Source: Eubacterium sp.
GTDB taxonomy: Bacteria; Bacillota; Clostridia; Lachnospirales; Lachnospiraceae
DNA length: 37,559 nt
Direction: 5' to 3'
Assembly (NCBI GenBank): GCA_017938215.1
Contig: JAGBBZ010000031.1
Location: forward strand, 1 to 37,559
Part shown: positions 31,184-37,559 of the stretch, piece by piece
Layout: each line of letters begins with the position of its first letter
How positions within the stretch are numbered: the first letter of the stretch is position 1
Notes under the pieces: generated by a model
What the model was told of the DNA's origin: nothing
Databases searched by the model: none
Seen by the model: only the letters and a program-made list of their open reading frames with translations
Program-made: the position numbers and the translations under genes

Positions 31184-31876
31184 TTATTCTATCGCAATAT
31201 ACACGTCCATATACGCCACATCCTCTATCACATACTCTTTTTCAAAGCACGAAATAACCTTTTTATCCTGCTTATGATTGATTCCATTTACATTCATGTG
31301 TGTCATCAATATTTTATATGCATTTGGAATCAGGCGAAAAGGTGCAATCTCAGGACTTTGTATGGTTATCACGATATACTTTTGCTTTTCCTGACAAACA
31401 ACATCCATTGCTTCCTCTTCCGGTTGTAAGTCCTCTGGCAATATTAATGCTGCCTCATAACCATGCATGTTGTAAACATTTATTAGCTCTTGGGACATGA
31501 CCGGAAAATCCCAGCCGATAACCTGAGGGTTATCGATATGTAAATGCTCTGCCCATCTTTCCACATGACTAATCGCATCTTCCTCAGGTTCCATGCTTAC
31601 AACGGTATACTTGATGTAACGAAATGCTTCTACCTCTTCAAAACGAATGTCCGAATAGGCATCATCACTTACATTCATATCTTCTCGAATCAATTCGTCC
31701 ATGCTGCAAGAAAACATTTTGCATATCTCGATCACCTTGTCCATTTCTGGATAAGCTGCATCCAACTCCCATTTGGAAATCGTTTGCCGACTAACCCCAA
31801 GGCGCTCAGCTAGTTCCTCTTGCGTCATCTTGTTGCTCATTTTTCGTAAAAACTGTAAATTCTGTCCAAAACTCAT
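31184..31876 (-). CDS. XRE regulator with GyrI-like effector-binding domain
   Basis: A 230-residue regulator. Residues 6-62 form the Cro/C1 helix-turn-helix (MTQEELAERLGVSRQTISKW). Residues about 85-230 match GyrI-like small-molecule-binding domains (RYIKYTVVSMEPEEDAISHV, PQVIGWDFPVMSQE, and the ending YMDVYIAIE). An XRE head on a GyrI domain is less usual than MerR or AraC heads. ATG follows AAGGAGATGAATTATT. Probably controls the SDR gene that follows by 13 bp, possibly also the VOC/GyrI genes upstream. Confidence 0.88.
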   Translation of the reverse strand: MSFGQNLQFLRKMSNKMTQEELAERLGVSRQTISKWELDAAYPEMDKVIEICKMFSCSMDELIREDMNVSDDAYSDIRFEEVEAFRYIKYTVVSMEPEEDAISHVERWAEHLHIDNPQVIGWDFPVMSQELINVYNMHGYEAALILPEDLQPEEEAMDVVCQEKQKYIVITIQSPEIAPFRLIPNAYKILMTHMNVNGINHKQDKKVISCFEKEYVIEDVAYMDVYIAIE

Positions 31877-31995
31877 AATAATTCATCTCCTTATGTTTGA
31901 TACGAAAATCTTACATGAAAAATGTAGCACTTTCCACCAACTTTAATGTGCCTTTTGGGGCAAAAGGGCAACCAGAAGTTGCGGACAAAAACATC

Positions 31996-32424
31996 CTACT
32001 GCTTATCTGGATTCGGACAAGTAATAATCCACGTATAACCATAACGATCCTTCGTGACAGAACCGCACCCTGCATCATCTGGTTCTGGATGCGGTTTTAA
32101 TGGTGAAATCACAGTTCCACCTTCCGCTAATATATCTATCGTATGTAGTGCCTCCTCCTTCGAATCCATATGAATCATCAACTTTATATCTGTATTTGCT
32201 CCTCCGCCGTTAAAGCTATCTCCCCCTGCCATTCGTGTATTACCTAGTACAAACTCCACATGCATTACTTTTCCAATCTGCTCTGGTGTTACCTCAAATG
32301 TATCCTCCGACCAACAAGACAAAAAATAGATTTCTCCACCGAATGCCTCTATATATGTATTAATCGCCTCTTCACAATTACCGTTAAATGCTAAATATGG
32401 GATTATTTCAACTTTTCCAGCCAT
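31996..32424 (-). CDS. PhnB-like VOC-family protein
   Basis: A 142-residue vicinal-oxygen-chelate fold protein of the PhnB/glyoxalase type: EIIPYLAFNGNCEEAINTYIEAFGGE, MHVEFVLGNTRMAGGDS, and VTKDRYGYTWIITCPNP. In typical PhnB-like proteins these positions hold metal-binding or structural residues; function is seldom known and the name carries no link to phosphonates. ATG follows GGAGGTGTCAGGAAG. Confidence 0.85.
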   Translation of the reverse strand: MAGKVEIIPYLAFNGNCEEAINTYIEAFGGEIYFLSCWSEDTFEVTPEQIGKVMHVEFVLGNTRMAGGDSFNGGGANTDIKLMIHMDSKEEALHTIDILAEGGTVISPLKPHPEPDDAGCGSVTKDRYGYTWIITCPNPDKQ

Positions 32425-32444
32425 CTTCCTGACACCTCCATAAA

Positions 32445-32909
32445 TTAAATCGTTTCAATAGGAAAAAACAAATAGCTCTTTCCTGTTTGTGGACAAGTAA
32501 AATCATGAACCGCACCAACTAAGGTCATATCGCTTTCCTTCATGTAATTTATCACTTGCGAAAAAATATTCTCATTTTCACATTCCACATAAAGATATTC
32601 ATAACCTGGAATTATCCATTTCGTCCATCCCTCTGGCGCTTCCGATTTATCATCGCACTCAACACCAGCAAGATATAGCCCCTTACTAAAGTTATCTTCC
32701 CATGGTTTAAATGAATGCGTGAAATCAGACATTGCTCCCCAGATGCCAGCTATGTTTCCTTGTTCATCCTTTTTTGCTAAATGCTGAACTTCGTTAAAGT
32801 GAGAATTGGCATCTTCCCACAATTTCTGAATAAAATCGCTACCATCCAAAGTAGAACCTTCTTTTCCGATCACTACAAAAGATTCTTTTATACATTTTTC
32901 TATCTTCAT
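32445..32909 (-). CDS. Stand-alone GyrI-like/AraC effector-binding domain protein
   Basis: A 154-residue protein made only of the effector-binding fold: VVIGKEGSTLDG, IAGIWGAMSDFTHSFKPWED, KGLYLAGVECDD, WTKWIIPGYEYLYVE and ending KSYLFFPIE. Without a DNA-binding domain it may bind or hydrolyse small toxic compounds or sequester ligands, as reported for some GyrI-like proteins. ATG at 32909 follows AAGGAGATTTGT. It lies 20 bp after the VOC gene and 30 bp after the GNAT-YoaP gene. Confidence 0.85.
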   Translation of the reverse strand: MKIEKCIKESFVVIGKEGSTLDGSDFIQKLWEDANSHFNEVQHLAKKDEQGNIAGIWGAMSDFTHSFKPWEDNFSKGLYLAGVECDDKSEAPEGWTKWIIPGYEYLYVECENENIFSQVINYMKESDMTLVGAVHDFTCPQTGKSYLFFPIETI

Positions 32910-32939
32910 ACAAATCTCCTTCGCCTACACTCCAATATT

Positions 32940-33686
32940 TTATTTGTCTAGTATCTTTTTAAATGAATTTGCATTTAAGATTGTATTCGATACAAATTCT
33001 CCTTTATAAAAATTAACCCAATTATTAAATATACATGGTGCATCTTTTGCTTTTTCTAATGTATCTATTTTTATAAAGCGAATCTCAATGCTATTTTCTT
33101 TTGAATATTCGGATAATTCCTTTACTTCATATTCCACATATGGACACTGCGGACTATAGTAAATCGTAAATTCCTTATTATCAATTTTCATATTGCGTGC
33201 ATTATCATAGAATCTAGGAGTTTCGCTTTCATCAAATTGCAATGCCAGTAATTCATAATCTCCAATGGCATCAACAACTTTAAAACCATGATGCTCAAAG
33301 AATTTCTTTTGGTTTAAAAACGGCTTTTTCTTTTTACAAGCCAAGGTACAAATCCCACTCATTCCTTTTTCTTTTGAATCATTTATGGCGTATTCTAATA
33401 GTTCTTTGGCAATTCCTTGCCCTTTAAAACGACCAGAAACCCATAAACAATAAATATATTCATAGTTGTTTCCAGAGATAGGCACCCAAGCAATTTCGAT
33501 CGGTTCATATTCAATAAATATCTTACCTCTGGCATTTAATTTACGAAATACATGACCATCTTTTAGGTTGCTCTTTATCCATTCCTTTTTACTGTCAACT
33601 CCATTTTGATGTTTAGGATCGCCAATGGCACAACAGATGTGTTCTTCATCAATATTTTCTAGTGTTAAATTTATGTATTCATTCAT
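32940..33686 (-). CDS. GNAT acetyltransferase with YoaP-like C-terminal domain
   Basis: A 248-residue two-domain protein. The GNAT half (about 1-150) has YCLWVSGRFKGQGIAKELL as the acetyl-CoA site and FFEHHGFKVVDAIGDYELL. The C-terminal half (about 168-248) has FTIYYSPQCPYVEYEVKELS, a thioredoxin-like Cys-containing segment matching YoaP. The function of YoaP proteins is unclear. No strong ribosome-binding site lies before the ATG. Adjacent genes are small-molecule-binding families, suggesting a role in stress or compound tolerance; this is inference. Confidence 0.85.
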   Translation of the reverse strand: MNEYINLTLENIDEEHICCAIGDPKHQNGVDSKKEWIKSNLKDGHVFRKLNARGKIFIEYEPIEIAWVPISGNNYEYIYCLWVSGRFKGQGIAKELLEYAINDSKEKGMSGICTLACKKKKPFLNQKKFFEHHGFKVVDAIGDYELLALQFDESETPRFYDNARNMKIDNKEFTIYYSPQCPYVEYEVKELSEYSKENSIEIRFIKIDTLEKAKDAPCIFNNWVNFYKGEFVSNTILNANSFKKILDK

Positions 33687-33817
33687 AATAAAATCGACTT
33701 TTCAAAACCAACATCTCATATGTAGCAATCGCTAAACAGAACATATGTTTTGTTATATAGTATCACGCAAGCAGTCCTTTGTCAACAGTGCATATTTTAT
33801 TTTTACCATTGATGCTC

Positions 33818-33846
33818 TTGACAAAATTTTTATATTGTTTTACAAT
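33818..33846 (+). promoter_or_regulatory. Promoter of the TetR/MBL-fold gene pair
   Basis: Perfect TTGACA (33818-33823), 17-bp spacer, TACAAT (33841-33846). The leader to the ATG at 33879 is about 25 bases. Confidence 0.9.
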
Positions 33847-33863
33847 GCAAGTATTCACTTGCA
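33846..33863. promoter_or_regulatory. Probable TetR operator
   Basis: TGCAAGT, ATTC, ACTTGCA is a perfect 7-4-7 inverted repeat starting at the last base of the -10 box and covering the likely transcription start. Binding of a dimeric TetR protein here would block transcription. The ribosome-binding site AAAAGGAG follows at 33863-33870. Confidence 0.8.
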
Positions 33864-33878
33864 AAAGGAGCGTCCATT

Positions 33879-34451
33879 ATGTTTGATGAAACACAAAAAA
33901 AGATTTTAAACGCAACCATGAACCTCATTATGGAGAAAGGGTACACCGCTACTACCACGAAGGATATCGCAAAGAAAGCTGGAATAAACGAATGTACCAT
34001 TTTTCGCAAATTTGATGGAAAGAAATCTATTATTAAAGCCGCTATGACTTTGCCAGACTGGAATCCATGTTTACAAAAAAATGACTTCCCCTATTCAGGA
34101 GATTTGAAATCCGATCTTACCTCATTTTCAAAAACATACTTGGGGAAAGTCACACCACGAATGGTAAAAATATCTCTTGGACTTCGTTCACCTGATTTGT
34201 ACGAGCTAACAAAAGATGGAATCAAGGAGATTCCTGAGACATTCAAAGAAATTCTAGTCGATTATTTTACAGAAATGAGTGCCCAGCACAAAATTCAAAC
34301 AACGGATACCGAAAGTCTTGCCATTTCTTTCTTATCCTTGAATTTTGGTTTTGTTTTTTTCAAGGCATCTTTCGGAAACGAATTAACTTCACTATCGGAG
34401 GATGAATATATAGCCAGTAGCATTGAACATTTTATAAATGGAATAGGTTAA
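33879..34451 (+). CDS. TetR/AcrR-family transcriptional regulator
   Basis: A 190-residue regulator. The N-terminal helix-turn-helix is typical: LNATMNLIMEKGYTATTTKD, IAKKAGINECTIFRKFDGKK. The C-terminal ligand domain (about 60-190) is poorly conserved, as usual. It is the first gene after a strong promoter with a palindrome over the start point and sits 17 bp before the MBL-fold gene, so autorepression with release by an MBL substrate-like ligand is a fair inference. Confidence 0.93.
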   Translation: MFDETQKKILNATMNLIMEKGYTATTTKDIAKKAGINECTIFRKFDGKKSIIKAAMTLPDWNPCLQKNDFPYSGDLKSDLTSFSKTYLGKVTPRMVKISLGLRSPDLYELTKDGIKEIPETFKEILVDYFTEMSAQHKIQTTDTESLAISFLSLNFGFVFFKASFGNELTSLSEDEYIASSIEHFINGIG

Positions 34452-34468
34452 AAAAGGAGCGAAACAAA

Positions 34469-35305
34469 ATGAAGGTAAGCAAACATGTTCACTTAATAAG
34501 AAAAGAGTTTAATGTAACCCCAACCGTAAAACGATATATCAATATATATCTTATCACAGGAAAATATTGTTATCTCATTGATAGTGGGGTGGCTGGTTCA
34601 GAAACCTTAATTGAAACATACCTAGCATCCATTGGCAGAAAAATCACCGATATCAAAGGAGTATTTTTTACTCACTCACATCCAGATCATATCGGTGCTG
34701 CTGCCGCGATCAAACGCCTGACAAACTGCAAAATATATGCTCCCGCTGGGGAACTTCCTTGGATTGAAAACATTCAACAGCAATTTGCCGAACGACCAAT
34801 CCCAAATTTTTTCACACTTCTTCCTGAATCGGTTCAGGTTGACTTTCCGCTGCAAGATGGCGATGCCATATCTCTAGAAGATGGGCTTACTATATCAGCC
34901 TTGTTCACACCGGGACACTCTCATGCTTCTATGTGCTATCTACTTAATGATGCCCTTGCTTTTACAGGGGATGCCATACCAGTAGCAAATGATCTTCCGA
35001 TTTTTGTTGATTTTGAGAAAACGATCGAAAGTATAAATAAATTGGGGCAGTTATCCAATATCGAAAAATATTGTCCTGCGTGGGACAATGTATATAACAA
35101 AAATGAGTTCACTAACATCGTGAACTCAAGCAAAGAAAATCTCTATTTTCTCAAGGACATAGCCATGACAGTAGAACAGGAGTTTCCGCAAGCATCTACT
35201 CAAGACAAATTACAGAAAATCCTCAGTCGTTCGAATCTATTACCTTACGCTGGAAATCCTTTAATTGTAAGGAGTATTGAAACTTGTTGTAGAAAAAAGG
35301 AGTGA
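34469..35305 (+). CDS. MBL-fold metallo-hydrolase
   Basis: A 278-residue metallo-beta-lactamase-fold protein. Metal ligands: HxHxDH in FFTHSHPDHIGAAAAI, the next His in FTPGHSHASMCYLL, and Asp in AFTGDAIPVAND. Its C-terminal half is more helical than in beta-lactamases. It is a general hydrolase family member (lactone, thioester or phosphodiester substrates possible); antibiotic hydrolysis is not implied. Second gene under the TetR-regulated promoter. Confidence 0.92.
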   Translation: MKVSKHVHLIRKEFNVTPTVKRYINIYLITGKYCYLIDSGVAGSETLIETYLASIGRKITDIKGVFFTHSHPDHIGAAAAIKRLTNCKIYAPAGELPWIENIQQQFAERPIPNFFTLLPESVQVDFPLQDGDAISLEDGLTISALFTPGHSHASMCYLLNDALAFTGDAIPVANDLPIFVDFEKTIESINKLGQLSNIEKYCPAWDNVYNKNEFTNIVNSSKENLYFLKDIAMTVEQEFPQASTQDKLQKILSRSNLLPYAGNPLIVRSIETCCRKKE

Positions 35306-35330
35306 TTCACATTTTGTGGCAACATTCCTC

Positions 35331-35606
35331 CTACATCACCCCATCCTCATAAAGACGATTTATCGCCCTTTGCGCACGCTCCATCTCATGCTTCTTTCGA
35401 AACCGCTCTCGATCTTCCAATATACACAGCATCTCATCGATCAGCTGCTCATCGCGAATGTCTGACGCGCGAAAAACATAGCCTAGCATTCTGGTCGCCG
35501 TGTAATCCGTATTCATATATTTGAATGCAATTTCTCTGCACAGTTCTTCCCGAAACCCTTTTTTCAAAAGTACCTCGTATAAATCCTTACTTTTGTCTGA
35601 TGCCAT
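35331..35606 (-). CDS. Small conserved-looking hypothetical protein
   Basis: A 91-residue hydrophilic helical protein (KSKDLYEVLLKKGFREELCR, TATRMLGYVFRASDIRDEQL, RERFRKKHEMERAQRAINRL). No family recognised. ATG is preceded by AAAGGAGGCTGTGT. It lies 12 bp after the DUF402-HAD gene, probably on the same transcript, and converges with the MBL gene 25 bp away. Confidence 0.7.
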   Translation of the reverse strand: MASDKSKDLYEVLLKKGFREELCREIAFKYMNTDYTATRMLGYVFRASDIRDEQLIDEMLCILEDRERFRKKHEMERAQRAINRLYEDGVM

Positions 35607-35618
35607 ACACAGCCTCCT

Positions 35619-36659
35619 TTACCAACTGCACCGATTCATGTTTTCACAAGCTTTTACTAAGTCATTATCTTGAAGCCCTTTCAACGCATCCACATACACC
35701 AAATGCTTTTTCATATTCATATCTGATGAGTAATCGTCACCAAAACAATCGTCTAAAATAACGTAATTATATATCTCCGGATGTTCCTGTAAATACGCCT
35801 GAATTTCCTCTGTCCGAGACGCCAATCCATCTCCCCATGGAGTTATACCGGAAATTGAAATCGACTCTTTTTGAAACGTCTCTTCTAAATGAGACCAATT
35901 GCCACATTGCATCAAATAACGTTCATCTTTCATACCGTCCGTTTCGTGTTTCTTACTTCCAAATCGCCAATCCGATATTACGACTACCTTCGCGTTTGTT
36001 CTAGTCACAAGACGCTTTAAACGTTCCACTGCTTCGGGAATCAATTGCTGAACACGTGCGCTGGAATCAAATACATCCAACACCCCATCAATGTCAAGAA
36101 AAACCACAAATGATTTTTTATTGATTTCTGCTTCTGCCAAATCAAGTATTTTTCGACACCACAGTTCTGTTGCCGGAATGTCTTGGCACAGTTCATTGAC
36201 AATGGCATCCCCTTCCAATAATGCCGCTTTGTATTGTTCTTCGGTCAGCTCTCCCGAATGAAACGCGTCATCTAATTCGTCACGGTCAGCAACAATCACA
36301 TCTCCCTGTGGTGTAAAAATCACATCAAGATATTTATCGATAAAAGCAGCAACGCCGTCATCATCGTATTCCATCCGTTCAATCACATCCACATACCATA
36401 CAGAAATGCTCTTGTCCGGCAGAAATTTGGCTGTTATCGCACGTTTCCCATCATCGGGAATCAACTGCAACCACACCATGTCTTTTCCGGCAACAGCGAC
36501 TTTGCCCGCCTTTGGGTATTCCCAATACAAATACTCTCCTTCGGTTAACTGAATTACGCTTACCAATCCTGTAAATAATTCATTTTCCATTCTCATCTGA
36601 TGATAGGGAAAACTCTGAAAAAACCATTTTTTATCACGAGTCAATCGTTTTCTTGTCAT
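35619..36659 (-). CDS. DUF402 (nucleoside phosphatase-like) fused to a HAD-like domain
   Basis: A 346-residue fusion. Residues about 1-165 match DUF402/NTDP: MVWLQLIPDDGKRAITAKF, SVWYVDVIERMEYDDDGVAA, KYLDVIFTPQGDVIVADRDE, FHSGELTEEQYKAAL. Residues about 180-346 are a HAD-like domain: nucleophile motif FVVFLDIDGVLDVFDSS, KVVVISDWRFGS, and YVILDDCFGDDYSS. The latter is like the HAD domain called Swiss Army Knife RNA-repair type. Both halves act on phosphate esters, so a role in nucleotide or RNA-end processing is plausible but unproven. ATG at 36659 was chosen (AGGAGG nine bases before); 36665 is too close. Odd and worth attention. Confidence 0.85.
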   Translation of the reverse strand: MTRKRLTRDKKWFFQSFPYHQMRMENELFTGLVSVIQLTEGEYLYWEYPKAGKVAVAGKDMVWLQLIPDDGKRAITAKFLPDKSISVWYVDVIERMEYDDDGVAAFIDKYLDVIFTPQGDVIVADRDELDDAFHSGELTEEQYKAALLEGDAIVNELCQDIPATELWCRKILDLAEAEINKKSFVVFLDIDGVLDVFDSSARVQQLIPEAVERLKRLVTRTNAKVVVISDWRFGSKKHETDGMKDERYLMQCGNWSHLEETFQKESISISGITPWGDGLASRTEEIQAYLQEHPEIYNYVILDDCFGDDYSSDMNMKKHLVYVDALKGLQDNDLVKACENMNRCSW

Positions 36660-36707
36660 TTTCATTATCCTCCTATTTTATCCTCTGTAATACATAAAAG
36701 ATTTTTC

Positions 36708-37181
36708 TTAACGGCTGATATCTTGTAAAAACATCAAAACAGCAGGTAAATCGATTTCCGAAAATCTTTTCTCATCGACAATTTTTTGTACTTCATCAAT
36801 ATCTGCCCAATGAACATCCGCAGTATCATCACCCTCTGCCAACATTTCTCCTTCGACTTCACAAACAAAATAAACACCGAAAGAATCCACAGGCCCATCG
36901 ATCGTTTGGTATGCCGCATAAGGTTTGATGCATTCTACCGAAAAACTAGTTCCTATTGTTATAATGGAACTTTCTTGATTGTGGATTGTTTTCACTTTCA
37001 GACCCGTTTCTTCCATAATTTCTCTCGTTAATCCATCAACCATTTTTTCATATTCATTCATTCTGCCGCCTGGCAGTTCATAAACTTCGGGTTCGCCTTC
37101 ACGTTTCCGCAATTGAATAATCAATTGAATTTTGTTGTCCTTTTTTCGAACAAGCAACCCTCTTACATTCACATGAATCAT
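36708..37181 (-). CDS. Nudix hydrolase
   Basis: A 157-residue protein. Nudix box: GGRMNEYEKMVDGLTREIMEE then TGL, with the G-x5-E-x7-RE-x-x-EE-x-G arrangement intact. It cleaves nucleoside diphosphate-linked compounds; the substrate cannot be named. Its start overlaps the stop of the partial upstream gene by four bases (ATGA), so the two are translationally coupled. It may act with the DUF402-HAD protein encoded 48 bp downstream. Confidence 0.92.
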   Translation of the reverse strand: MIHVNVRGLLVRKKDNKIQLIIQLRKREGEPEVYELPGGRMNEYEKMVDGLTREIMEETGLKVKTIHNQESSIITIGTSFSVECIKPYAAYQTIDGPVDSFGVYFVCEVEGEMLAEGDDTADVHWADIDEVQKIVDEKRFSEIDLPAVLMFLQDISR

Positions 37182-37559
37182 AACTCAAACTCACCTTCCT
37201 GCGGTTCCATTCCCATCACCTCAAACGGTCCTGGTGTTACATTATCTACCGGACGCTTCTTTCCAAAAAAGTCCGTATCAAATACAATGTTTGTTCCGTC
37301 TGGGTTTTCGTATGCCATCTCCGCATGGTAAGACGTTCCCAACATATCTGCGGATAACAATTCTGAGCCCGCTTTGCCAAGAAGTTCTTCATCTTTGATA
37401 CGTACATGTACTTTATTTTTTTCTTCCGAAAGTTCAAATGTAATACCTGCTTCCGCAAATACTTTTGCTTCCGGTTCGTGGCTACAAGCAATCGCTCCGC
37501 CAAAGTACGCATTCCCCTGAATCTGTACTGGAATTGCCCAACTTCCCAGCGGATAAAGA
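37178..37559 (-). CDS. Unknown protein, C-terminal 126 residues (cut by window edge)
   Basis: The frame is open from the right window edge to TGA at 37178. It has QIQGNAYFGGAIACSHEPEA, VRIKDEELLGKAGSELLSA and VDNVTPGPFEVMGMEPQEGE. Apparent starts within it (TTG at 37360) are internal. No family recognised; the fold looks beta-rich. The N-terminal part is outside the window. Coupled to the Nudix gene by an ATGA overlap. Confidence 0.65.
   Translation of the reverse strand, partial: LYPLGSWAIPVQIQGNAYFGGAIACSHEPEAKVFAEAGITFELSEEKNKVHVRIKDEELLGKAGSELLSADMLGTSYHAEMAYENPDGTNIVFDTDFFGKKRPVDNVTPGPFEVMGMEPQEGEFEL

Noticed and set aside
33687-33817. Riboswitch or T-box in the divergent region before the TetR and GNAT-YoaP genes
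   Set aside because: No conserved aptamer or T-box sequence; only a 10-bp palindrome AACATATGTT and an AT-rich stretch are seen.
34469-35305. Beta-lactam resistance gene
   Set aside because: Only the general metallo-beta-lactamase fold is present; no features specific for beta-lactamases and no signal peptide.

Overview
The window looks like a chromosomal segment of a low-to-moderate GC Gram-positive gut-type anaerobe, most likely a member of the Lachnospiraceae (Clostridia). Reasons: strong AGGAGG-type ribosome-binding sites, the GGGtGRT/NifU-like gene pair, Big_2 Ig-like secreted proteins, CheV, TgpA-type transglutaminase genes, and a tmRNA of Clostridia type. The family assignment is inference from gene content. 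Almost all genes are on the minus strand, so transcription mostly runs from right to left. I placed starts by Shine-Dalgarno spacing, and several differ from the longest open frame.

Region 1 (1-6700), cell surface polysaccharide and adhesins. Reading right to left: a secreted Ig-like protein with a long Pro/Thr repeat (4879-6480), a second Ig-like protein (3483-4772), a CpsB/YwqE-type PHP tyrosine phosphatase fused to a signal peptide, an extracytoplasmic domain and a membrane segment (2013-3455), a Wzz/CpsC chain-length protein, a CpsD tyrosine kinase with 14 tyrosines in its tail, and the first 153 codons of a polyprenyl-phosphate sugar transferase cut by the window edge. This is the start of a capsule/exopolysaccharide locus with its phospho-regulatory triad.

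Region 2 (6500-7980), regulators and repeats. A small XRE regulator diverges from the Ig-like gene; a perfect 9-3-9 palindrome lies between their promoters. Its stop codon sits inside a 19-bp perfect hairpin. A short coiled-coil protein follows on the other strand, then about 280 bp of GC-rich non-coding DNA packed with small hairpins and carrying a 37-bp direct repeat.

Region 3 (7987-21190). A GGGtGRT protein and a NifU-like scaffold form a two-gene unit with a clear promoter. Upstream of it is a densely packed ten-gene run (21190 to 9788): acidic membrane protein, hisH, hisF, ung, MoxR ATPase, DUF58 protein, membrane transglutaminase, LUD-domain protein, topB, and a left-handed beta-helix nucleotidyltransferase-like protein. 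Gaps are 2 to 29 bp.

Region 4 (21221-27940). A terminator-bounded set: membrane-anchored trigger-factor-like foldase, a coiled-coil membrane protein, an OmpR-type response regulator and its histidine kinase, a lipoprotein, a bacterial PH-domain protein and CheV. The tmRNA gene (ssrA) lies at 27543-27885 with its own promoter and terminator; its tag reads ADNNSLAYAA.

Region 5 (27949-37559), accessory genes. An AraC DNA-binding domain fused to a GGDEF domain, an AAC(6')-like acetyltransferase, small unknown acidic proteins, an SDR, an XRE regulator with a GyrI-like effector domain, a VOC protein, a stand-alone GyrI-like protein, a GNAT-YoaP protein, a TetR/metallo-beta-lactamase-fold pair on the plus strand, a DUF402-HAD fusion, a Nudix hydrolase, and a partial unknown gene at the right edge. 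Many of these are small-molecule sensing or modification families.
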